A stretch of DNA of 64,000 nucleotides from Notamacropus eugenii (lineage: Eukaryota > Chordata > Mammalia > Diprotodontia > Macropodidae), in assembly GCF_028372415.1 (NCBI RefSeq), contig NC_092872.1, positions 260,735,008-260,799,007 of the forward strand, given 5' to 3'. Below the pieces are notes generated by a model. That model made no database searches and was not told the origin of the DNA. It was given only the letters and a program-made list of their open reading frames with translations. Positions within the stretch are counted from its first letter, which is position 1, and the number at the start of each line of letters is the position of its first letter. This document shows, one piece after another, positions 60,801 to 64,000 of the stretch. The position numbers and the translations under genes were made by a program.

Positions 60801-62899
60801 GCAGGGCTCCGTGGGGAGGCAGGAGGGAGCAGCTCCTCCAGGTCGCCTTCTCTGGCGAGTCACTTCTATTTATCCTACAGACGGTACACACATGCGCGCG
60901 CACATACAGACACACGCGCGTGCGCGCACATGTTTGCACGTGGTTTCTGACGTAAGACGGTAAGCGCCCTGAGGGCAGGGTCTGCCTTTGGCCTCTTTCT
61001 GTGTCCCCAGTGCTCAGCACAGCCCGAGTCTTCCCGATCCTGGGGATACTGAAGCCGTCTGCCATTTCCTTTTCCAGTTCATTTTACGGATGTGGAAAAT
61101 AAGGCAAACGGGTGACTTTGCCAGGGCCACACGGCTAGGGACATGGGCTGCACATGAACTCAGGTCTTCCTGCCTCGGGGCCCAACGCTCTATGCACTAT
61201 GGCGCCATCTAGCGGCCTCCCGACACATAAGGGGGGGTTGCCTCATAATGAACTGAGATGAAGACTTCCCCCCACCCCCACTTCTGCCCCGGAGTTTTAA
61301 AACCACGTGATTCCGGCCCCAAAGCCCGCGCAGGCGGGCCTCTCTCCTCATTGGTGGAGAGGCGCCCCGCCCTGCCTGAGGACGACAGTCACTGTCCGTC
61401 TTGGGGTCTGCAGGGTTTCTAGCTCTCCTCAACCTGCGAATCCCAGAGACAGGAAGTGGGCCCTGCTCCTCTGTGGCACACAGTAATCAGCAAGTGCAGG
61501 TGCCCTCAGGCACCCGCAACTCCCGAGAGCTAAGACCCTCGAGGCCGGGTTGTTCTGGCCAATGAGGAGAGAGGCCCGCCTCCGCAGGCTGGGGAGCCAA
61601 TGAGAGCGCGCGCCGAGGCCACGCTTCCGCGAGGGAGTAGCGAGGGGCGGAGCCCTGGAGGTGAGCCAATCCTGTCTCCTTCCCAACATGTGTGTTCCGC
61701 GAGACGGGTGGGCTCCCGCCTGTCTTGCCTTCCCCGCTGAGGCCATTTTGGCGGGACCGGGCTCTGCCCCTCATTCCGTAGACTAGGGAGCCATTTGGGG
61801 GCGGGGTGCTCTAGGGCCCCTCCCCCGCCGGGTCTGTGCCCCGCGGCCCTCCACGTGCTCTATAGCCGGTAGTGCGGATGAAGCCCTTGGCTAGCGTGGG
61901 AGATGGCCGCCCCGCGCATGCAGGCCCCGATTCTGTCTGCGAGAATCCTCGGGAGGCTCGAGAGGGGCAGGGCCCAGCCGAAGTGCTCGTGGCCAGGGTA
62001 CTCCTGGGCCGCTCGTAGGCCTGCCTTCCTTGAGCTGCGGGCTGTTTCCAGCAGGATGAGCGCCCAGCTCAATGTCTGGCACATAGTAGGTGCCTAATAA
62101 ATGCTTGTGTACGGAGCTGCGAGGGACAAGGCTTGGCACTACAAGCTGGCCGCTAGGGCCGTGTCCCAAGGGGGCATTTCTTAGGAAGCCATCTTCCTGA
62201 TTGTCTATGGGGGTGGTGTCAGGCCTGGCAGGCCTTGGCGTCTGGAGCACTCAGTGCTCCGCCCCCCGCCCTTCCCCCCTTCCTGGCCCCGCCCCTCCCC
62301 TCCCCTCCCCTCCCCCACGATGCTGTACTCACACGCTGGGCGCACTCCGGGGCAGGCCCATGGCGTTGGTGGGAGGAATGACAGGAAGCGAAGGCAGGAC
62401 GGCGCTGAGAAAGGCCACAGGGTTTTGGATGCGGCCCGTGGGTGAGGCCGTGGTGGTGGGAGACACAACCCGGGGCTGGAACTGGCTCCCGCTGGGGCCG
62501 GGGAAGGCGAGCGGCGCCGCTTCTGCCAGACCCCCGAAAAGCGGCTCGTTCTGATTGGGGAGGGGCCTCGGCGCCGAGGGGGGGCCCAGAAGGCTTTCCT
62601 TGCTGGCCGTCCTCGTGATGGCCTGCGGTGAGGGGCCGAAGGTGGGCCCGGGGGAGCTCGAGGGCGACGCGGTGGCCAGCGCGGTGTTGGACGGGAAGAA
62701 CTGCTTGGGCCGGGTGTAGGTGAAGGTCTGCGCCCGGGGGCCCGCCGTCTGTCTGCAGCCTGCGGCCCCGGGCTGCGGAGCCAAGTTGGTCGCGCTGGAG
62801 TTGGGAGGAAACTCCTTCGGGGCCGAGGAAGACGGGAACTGCAGCTGTTGCTGCTCCAGCAGCACCTGGTTGTGGAGCTGTTGGAGCTGGCTGGAATCG
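36453..62899 (-). CDS. MYPN: MYPN (myopalladin), C-terminal ten coding exons; gene runs off the right edge
   Basis: Ten exons on the minus strand encode about 653 residues matching the second half of myopalladin (human 1,320 aa, from memory). Myopalladin is a striated-muscle Z-line and I-band scaffold of the palladin/myotilin family. It binds nebulin or nebulette SH3 through its proline-rich centre, alpha-actinin through its C-terminal region and CARP through its N-terminus. The coding pieces in order are 62899-62333, 59843-59705, 55214-54993, 51355-51206, 50010-49931, 47023-46897, 44368-44161, 42342-42177, 38121-37988 and 36622-36453. Every junction has AG acceptor and GT donor and the phases match throughout, with no stop or frameshift. 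Ig3, Ig4 and Ig5 are present. The N-terminus, Ig1 and Ig2 are outside the window. The gene is convergent with ATOH7. Confidence 0.97.
36623..37987 (-). other. MYPN: MYPN intron, no repeat recognised
   Basis: 1,365-bp intron between the Ig5 exon and the last exon, with GT-AG ends. No interspersed repeat seen. Confidence 0.7.
37988..38121 (-). CDS. MYPN: MYPN exon: second half of Ig5
   Basis: This 134-bp exon enters with C ATG CAC (completing a Ser codon) and exits after one base. The acceptor is cttttttcag and the donor GTGGGA. It encodes SMHQDTTGYVCLLIQPAKKA, DAGWYTLSAKNEAGIVSC and TARLDIY. The F-strand cysteine is Leu in DAGWYTLSA, again as in the human protein from memory. Confidence 0.96.
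38245..38400 (+). repeat. MIR-type SINE in MYPN intron
   Basis: 'cttggaatcagaaagaccca', 'gtgaccatggccaagttact'. Confidence 0.65.
38705..38945 (+). repeat. Two L2 LINE 3' tails in MYPN intron
   Basis: 'agtaagtacttattaaatgc' near 38,745 and 'cacagtaggtgcttagtaaa' near 38,905, each preceded by L2-like sequence. Confidence 0.7.
38946..41744 (-). other. MYPN: MYPN intron interior, mostly unassigned
   Basis: A reverse L2 scrap sits near 40,520-40,600 and a (CA)n/(TA)n run at 41,581-41,602. Otherwise nothing recognised. Confidence 0.45.
41745..41830 (+). repeat. THER1-type SINE 3' part in MYPN intron
   Basis: 'tcaaatgagggattggtcca' followed by a diverged 'gaggtcacatacagtc'. Confidence 0.6.
42177..42342 (-). 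CDS. MYPN: MYPN exon: first half of Ig5
   Basis: This 166-bp exon has a two-base entry and a two-base exit. The acceptor is cttgtctag and the donor GTATAA. It encodes KEVKKAPVFLEKLQNSGVPE, then GHPVRLECRVVGMPPPVFYW and KKDNETIPFTRERV. The B-strand cysteine and core tryptophan of Ig5 are here. Confidence 0.96.
42690..42925 (-). repeat. tRNA-headed SINE with RTE-type tail in MYPN intron
   Basis: 'tatgaccccattttggagtt', 'ttggcaaagatacgggagtg', 'cagggtcacacacctagtag', 'ctatgcactatggcgccacc'. Confidence 0.9.
43296..43737. mobile_element. hAT (Charlie-like) DNA transposon remnant
   Basis: Ends are cagtggttttcaaggtgtg and 'gttttgagaactgct', a degraded terminal inverted repeat. The interior is AT-rich with 'taaagagatttgcaaaatta' and 'gggttcttgagaccaaaaag'. 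The 8-bp flanks no longer match. Old and non-coding. Confidence 0.65.
43920..43990 (-). repeat. L2 LINE 3' scrap
   Basis: 'tatttgtttaataccaactc' then 'gcacgaggcactaggct', the reverse L2 tail. Confidence 0.55.
44161..44368 (-). CDS. MYPN: MYPN exon: bulk of Ig4
   Basis: This 208-bp exon starts in phase 0 with GTG AGT GGC and ends after one base. The acceptor is tttgttag and the donor GTAAGC. It encodes VSGLPPPELMWLLNGQPV, a RETGVHSLLIDPL strand and DAGTYTCVATNKTGQNS. The core tryptophan and both cysteines of Ig4 are present, so this is the most canonical Ig of the three. It belongs to the C-terminal part that carries alpha-actinin binding. Confidence 0.96.
44715..45085 (-). repeat. Two CORE-SINEs (MIR at 44,715-44,885; THER1 at 44,918-45,085)
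   Basis: First: 'gtgctttacaaatatctcat', 'ggatttgaactcaaatctac'. Second: 'cctctccaatttatgaagag', 'gtgaggtaacttacccaaag'. Confidence 0.8.
45088..45655 (-). repeat. L1 LINE 3' end (marsupial type)
   Basis: On the minus strand this is the end of L1 ORF2 and its 3' UTR. On the + strand the marks are 'gtcaggaggtgaatagcacg', 'tttcaaagtcatttgtcatt', 'ggtatattagtatcccatta' and 'gtaccttagtttccagtctg'. It is moderately diverged. Confidence 0.8.
45665..46690 (-). repeat. L2 LINE, about 1 kb
   Basis: Reverse L2: 'ctgcatcttaaaggaagag', 'tttggggccaggttgtgtag', 'gaggtaataggaaaccagtg', 'ctggaaggatggtggtgcct', 'ttgagtttaagatgtctcca'. Confidence 0.8.
46897..47023 (-). CDS. MYPN: MYPN exon: spacer and start of Ig4
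   Basis: This 127-bp exon completes an Arg codon and ends in phase 0. The acceptor is gtattgcag and the donor GTAGGC. It encodes RGRARMQEGDKEPLQERFFR, then PHFLQAPGDMVAHEGRLCRL and DCK, opening Ig4 with its B-strand cysteine. The match to myopalladin is near-identical from DKEPLQ onward. Confidence 0.95.
47024..48240 (-). other. MYPN: MYPN intron, unassigned; short (CAC/CAT)n run
   Basis: AT-rich sequence with no named repeat apart from a CAC/CAT run at about 48,139-48,171, which yields a His run in one frame and is not a gene. Confidence 0.45.
48250..48740 (+). repeat. RTE-type LINE fragment (reverse transcriptase remnant)
   Basis: Reads LFADDTVI at 48,250-48,273, the RT catalytic Asp-Asp motif of the RTE form. 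Downstream, another stretch encodes TGKANWMKHAYCP and KVERYV, as in RTE proteins after the catalytic site. Further downstream it fades. RTE elements supply the 3' tails of the SINEs in this window. Confidence 0.7.
48768..48846. repeat. (TG)n with CG variants
   Basis: About 78 bp of alternating TG with several CG steps near the right end. A Z-DNA-prone sequence. ORFs with His/Thr or Val/Cys runs here are artefacts. Confidence 0.95.
48960..49930 (-). other. MYPN: MYPN intron, nothing recognised
   Basis: Short ORFs, including a 118-codon one on the minus strand at 49,549-49,905, have no resemblance to myopalladin or any family I know. Confidence 0.45.
49931..50010 (-). CDS. MYPN: MYPN exon: end of Ig3 and spacer (80 bp)
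   Basis: This short exon was found from phase and homology. It encodes GRISCSGHLMVQTLPLRGRL then TPTHSH and leaves two bases for the next exon. The acceptor is ctttcttag and the donor GTAAGC. GRISCSGHLMVQ is the G strand of Ig3 and matches myopalladin. The spacer that follows is basic and more variable. Confidence 0.93.
50655..50940 (+). repeat. MIR-type SINE in MYPN intron
   Basis: 'catggaacttggaattaaga', 'gagcctcagtttcctcatct' and a TA-rich 3' part with 'tagtgttgttgtaagggtc'. Confidence 0.8.
51206..51355 (-). CDS. MYPN: MYPN exon: second half of Ig3
   Basis: This 150-bp exon is 50 codons, phase 0 at both ends. The acceptor is ctctcttcag and the donor GTAGAG. It carries the core tryptophan (VYWFKDGKQ) and the DDDGNYT turn of an I-set Ig domain. 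The usual F-strand cysteine is replaced: NYTIMAANP has Ile there. The human protein as I recall it has the same change, so it is a family trait and not damage. Confidence 0.96.
51590..51810 (+). repeat. MIR-type SINE in MYPN intron
   Basis: 'gagaactggagatggagtct', 'actatgtaaaatggggatac', 'agggttgttgtatagttcaa'. Confidence 0.7.
51905..53556 (+). repeat. L2 LINE copy 1, with a MIR inserted
   Basis: Starts in ORF2 and runs to the tail 'cacttaataaatgcttgttg'. L2 marks include 'cttctgcctacaaatagatt', 'gttggatgttctgttggcat', 'cagctgccaaagttatacta' and 'ccttctgcaggaggcctttc'. The reverse MIR at 52,575-52,770 breaks it. Confidence 0.85.
52575..52770 (-). repeat. MIR/THER1-type SINE inserted in L2 copy 1
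   Basis: 'tttacagatgagaaaactga', 'ctcaaggtcacacagctagt', 'ggatttgaactcagtctttc', 'ctactgtgccacctagcaac'. Confidence 0.9.
53565..54845 (+). repeat. L2 LINE copy 2
   Basis: Follows copy 1 head-to-tail. The RT region reads DLFTAYDTVDHPVLLATLFS, a clear L2 motif, then 'tacatgtctcatagatatct', 'atcctccactcagaggccaa' and the tail 'ttcttaataaatacatgttg'. It begins again inside ORF2, so it is a second 5'-truncated copy. Confidence 0.88.
54993..55214 (-). CDS. MYPN: MYPN exon: linker and first half of Ig3
   Basis: This 222-bp exon is 74 codons, in phase 0 at both ends. The acceptor is ttttcacag and the donor GTAAGG. It begins EYKISSFEQRLMNEIEFRLE, passes an acidic DESDDEIQHDE stretch, and enters Ig3 with PIFDKRLKHFRVTEG and the B-strand cysteine in VTFTCKIVG. 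The Ig fold is split by the following intron just before the core tryptophan. Confidence 0.96.
55660..55985. repeat. Two L2 scraps in opposite orientation
   Basis: Forward at 55,660-55,765 ('caaactcaacatgtccaaaa') and reverse at 55,770-55,985 ('acagattggatatggggtgg', 'ggctggaaggatggtgatcc'). Confidence 0.65.
55990..56112. mobile_element. Half copy of the palindromic MITE
   Basis: 'gtggccttgaggtcacatgt', 'ggccttctaggtcctcaa', 'gaacaaatccttttattaag' match the left arm at 11,080-11,175. The other arm is missing. Confidence 0.75.
56113..56699 (-). other. MYPN: MYPN intron, nothing recognised
   Basis: No repeat or exon seen. Confidence 0.4.
56700..56945 (-). repeat. tRNA-headed SINE with RTE-type tail in MYPN intron
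   Basis: 'gttgtgtctgactctctgtg', 'ttcttggcagagatactaga', 'ggtcatacagctagtaaggg', 'cttactgtgctacctagtta'. Confidence 0.9.
57565..57740 (+). repeat. L3/CR1 LINE fragment
   Basis: 'cttctgcttgaagacctcca', 'gagaactcactgtttcttga', 'cccattccactcctggacaa', 'attgtgaagaaattttctcc'. Confidence 0.8.
57895..58590 (+). repeat. L1 LINE 3' region, two pieces
   Basis: 57,895-58,375: 'aataagtggtcaaagtatat', 'gaatcagtacaaccattatg', 'agaattggaaacagggtaga', 'tggtacatgaatctaatgga'. A second overlapping piece at 58,376-58,590 has 'cacaaatgttggaggggcta' and 'tccactgctaggtgtatatc'. The repeated order shows two partial copies. Preceded by a TA/TG run near 57,858-57,896. Confidence 0.8.
58591..59284 (-). other. MYPN: MYPN intron, nothing recognised
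   Basis: Purine-rich unique sequence, no exon or named repeat. Confidence 0.4.
59285..59475 (+). repeat. THER1/MIR-type SINE in MYPN intron
   Basis: 'gcctcagcttccttatgtgt', 'ggcctccaaattcctttcag'. Confidence 0.75.
59705..59843 (-). CDS. MYPN: MYPN exon: linker before Ig3
   Basis: This 139-bp exon begins with the G that completes a codon split by the previous exon and ends on a full codon (QQ). The acceptor is tttgcag and the donor GTAAGA. It encodes SPQGVIKKNLKSPQAVTDD, then HIRENKAAVIQDLEKK and MHFSDIRASQQ, a charged linker that aligns with myopalladin before the EYKISSFEQ segment. Confidence 0.93.
60035..60700 (+). repeat. L2-type LINE 3' region in MYPN intron
   Basis: 'attccagaagtacagatctg', 'ttcctattacttccaggatc', 'aagctcagctcaaaattccc', 'ttccttgagggcagagacga', 'attttaataaatgctcatta'. 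Confidence 0.75.
60885..60940. repeat. Alternating purine-pyrimidine CA/CG tract
   Basis: Mostly alternating CA, TG and CG dinucleotides, including runs of GCGCGC. This is the sequence type that favours Z-DNA. It borders the left side of the CpG-rich block. Confidence 0.85.
60965..61213. repeat. L2 tail (+) followed by an RTE-tailed SINE (-)
   Basis: 60,965-61,020: 'cctgagggcagggtctgcct' and 'tgtgtccccagtgctcagca'. 61,015-61,213: 'cattttacggatgtggaaaa', 'gccagggccacacggctagg', 'ctctatgcactatggcgcca'. Both border the CpG-rich block. Confidence 0.75.
61328..61585. repeat. 27-bp inverted repeat with 204-bp spacer
   Basis: 61,328-61,354 and the reverse complement of 61,559-61,585 agree at 26 of 27 bases. 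The shared core reads AGGCGGGCCTCTCTCCTCAT followed by TGG. Each arm carries one CCAAT/ATTGG box, and the arms sit symmetrically inside the CpG-rich block. Confidence 0.9.
62068..62105 (+). repeat. L2/MIR 3' tail inside the CpG-rich block
   Basis: 'aatgtctggcacatagtagg' then 'tgcctaataaatgctt'. It shows part of the block is repeat-derived. Confidence 0.7.
62333..62899 (-). CDS. MYPN: MYPN exon: proline-rich linker (first exon in the window)
   Basis: This 567-bp exon enters on the last base of a codon and leaves after two bases. The acceptor is cgtacgcag and the donor GTGAGT. It starts DSSQLQQLHNQVLLEQQQLQ, a glutamine-rich helix-prone stretch, then runs through a Pro/Ser/Thr-rich low-complexity region with KESLL and QFQPR, and ends RIQNPVAFL to MGLPRSAPS, all matching myopalladin. 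This is the region known to meet nebulin-family SH3 domains. Its third codon positions are overwhelmingly G or C, unlike the AT-leaning other exons, because it lies in a CpG-rich block. The middle of the linker is the least conserved part against the human protein as I recall it. Confidence 0.95.
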
Positions 62900-64000
62900 C
62901 TGCGTACGGAACAAGAAGGCAAGAGAGAGGTGCGGGTCACTCACAGTGCTCGGATCGCCCTGCCCAGCCTTGCTTAGCTGGGCTTTTTGGTTTTCCACAA
63001 AATGGAAAAGAAGATGCTAGTTTTTCTAGCGCCCTCATCCTCGTTTCTACGGCCCCCTGGTATTTTTCCAAAGATGGATCCATGACCTGAGGAGAAACTG
63101 ATGGGGCTTTTCAGTTTTCCCTACCCTGAACACTGGCAGACTCATCGGAGACCACTCCCTGCACCGCAAGCTGGACTTAAACCTCCAGGCGGTTCAGTGA
63201 TAGATGCGTGAGTCATCCTTAGGAGAACACCCAGGGCAGGCTCTTTCTGGAGACTTCCCAGAAACAGGTGGTGCCCCAGCGGATTGTGCTGACACACATG
63301 GTGAGGATCCTGAAAGATCCCACTTGTGCTGCTCCTCCATAACGGGAACCCGACCTGAGTCTTTTCTCGCTTTGCCCCTTCTTCCCTCTCCTTTCTTCCC
63401 TTCCCCTCCCTCCGTCTCTCTGCATCTGTGCCTTCTGCATCTTCAGGGTTGTGAAGGCCAGGCTCAGCTCCTCCAGCAAGGACTGCATTGCTTCCTTTGC
63501 TTAAATACGCACACAGTAATTGTATGGATAAAGCCATTTCCCTTCCTGCCTGTGATTCTACTGTACTGTCTTCACCACTGGGCTGGATATTAGTGGAAAA
63601 AACCAATTATTATACCAGATGGGAGCTGCTATTTTAAAGTCAATTCAGGGTAATCCAGAGTTTTTGTTTTCCACTAGACCTACATTGAAAACATGTTTTT
63701 AACTAGAAACTTTAGGATCTTTCCTGCTTTAAGAAACCCTTAATTTGGAAACTACCTATAAATTACTTTTTGGAATAATTTTGTGAAGATAGGCATCCCT
63801 GTCAGAATAAATGGCTTCATTATTTTCAGATTTTGAAGACATAATGAATAAGGCCATTGGTGAATTTTTTGGGGTAAAATCAGCTGTAGGTAAAGTTGGG
63901 AATTTGGTGGTTTCTTCCCAGTATCCTTTGACTTCCAGTTCTGAGCCTTTTGATGGGTACTCCCCACCCCATTCACTTCAGACATCCAGTCCTCTCATAG
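62900..64000 (-). other. MYPN: MYPN intron upstream of the proline-rich exon
   Basis: The exon that should precede (ending, from memory, near KPPPVLAKPKL) is not here. ORFs at 63,142-63,606 and 63,219-63,488 do not resemble myopalladin. No named repeat. Confidence 0.6.

Larger units (their letters stand above)
61120..62960. promoter_or_regulatory. Intragenic CpG-rich block with promoter-like motif cluster
   Basis: This GC-rich, CpG-dense stretch covers the proline-rich MYPN exon and the start of the next intron. Motifs seen: CACGTG at 61,304-61,309 and 61,852-61,857, TTCCGG (ETS) at 61,311-61,316, ATTGG at 61,350-61,354, CCAAT at 61,559-61,563, 61,597-61,601 and 61,666-61,670, GC boxes at 61,644-61,650 and 61,797-61,806, and an E2F-type TTTTGGCGGG at 61,746-61,755. 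There is no good TATA box. This composition is typical of housekeeping or bidirectional promoters. Promoter activity is inferred. Confidence 0.6.

Noticed and set aside
62219-62998. 259-codon minus-strand ORF in the CpG block
   Set aside because: It is an out-of-frame shadow of the true MYPN proline-rich exon; long open frames are expected in CG-rich sequence with few stops. The MYPN-matching frame is the other one.
63142-63606. ORFs resembling an exon (LEELSLAFTTLKMQKAQMQ) before the MYPN proline-rich exon
   Set aside because: The residues do not match myopalladin, where the preceding segment should read near PPPVLAKPKL, and there is no fitting donor. Treated as intron.
1-64000. CRISPR arrays, operons, tRNA or rRNA genes
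   Set aside because: This is mammalian nuclear DNA. The tRNA-like stretches are SINE heads without intact tRNA structure, and regular repeats are microsatellites.

Overview
The window is mammalian and almost certainly marsupial. Two genes are recognisable from their proteins, ATOH7 and MYPN, and they lie convergently as neighbours, as they do on human chromosome 10q21. The marsupial call rests on the repeats. There are many tRNA-headed SINEs whose 3' end matches an RTE/BovB-type LINE tail, A-tailed SINEs with the same head, MIR/THER1 CORE-SINEs, marsupial-type L1 3' ends, and very many old L2 and L3/CR1 fragments. I cannot name the species.

Layout. Positions 1-17,700 are upstream of ATOH7: no gene recognised, old repeats, four hAT/MITE-like remnants across the window (two of them here, plus a palindromic MITE), and two homeodomain/POU-type motif clusters near 0.6 and 2.3 kb. 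Positions 18,017-19,840 hold ATOH7 on the + strand: paired CACCTG E-boxes, a TATA box, a CT repeat in the predicted 5' UTR, an intact single-exon 151-residue ORF, and a 3' UTR with two poly(A) signals. Positions 19.9-28.8 kb are intergenic and contain an L3/CR1 LINE broken by a SINE and by a roughly 1.4 kb insertion that looks like a solo LTR fossil.

Positions 36,453-62,899 on the minus strand hold the last ten coding exons of MYPN (myopalladin). All nine introns between them have GT-AG ends and compatible phases, giving about 653 C-terminal residues: the proline-rich linker, a linker, Ig3, Ig4, Ig5 and the serine-rich tail. The N-terminal half (CARP-binding region, Ig1, Ig2) lies beyond the right edge. 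The introns carry L1, L2, L3, RTE, hAT and SINE remnants.

The most unusual feature is a GC- and CpG-rich block at about 61.1-62.9 kb. It covers the proline-rich MYPN exon and the intron just after it. It holds four CCAAT/ATTGG boxes, two GC boxes, two CACGTG boxes, an ETS-type and an E2F-type site, and a 27-bp inverted repeat (26 of 27 matching) about 204 bp apart. This looks like a bidirectional promoter inside a muscle gene. It could drive a short MYPN isoform, an antisense RNA, or nothing.

The two genes do not act together: ATOH7 is a retinal proneural factor and MYPN is a sarcomere scaffold. They share only their convergent position.
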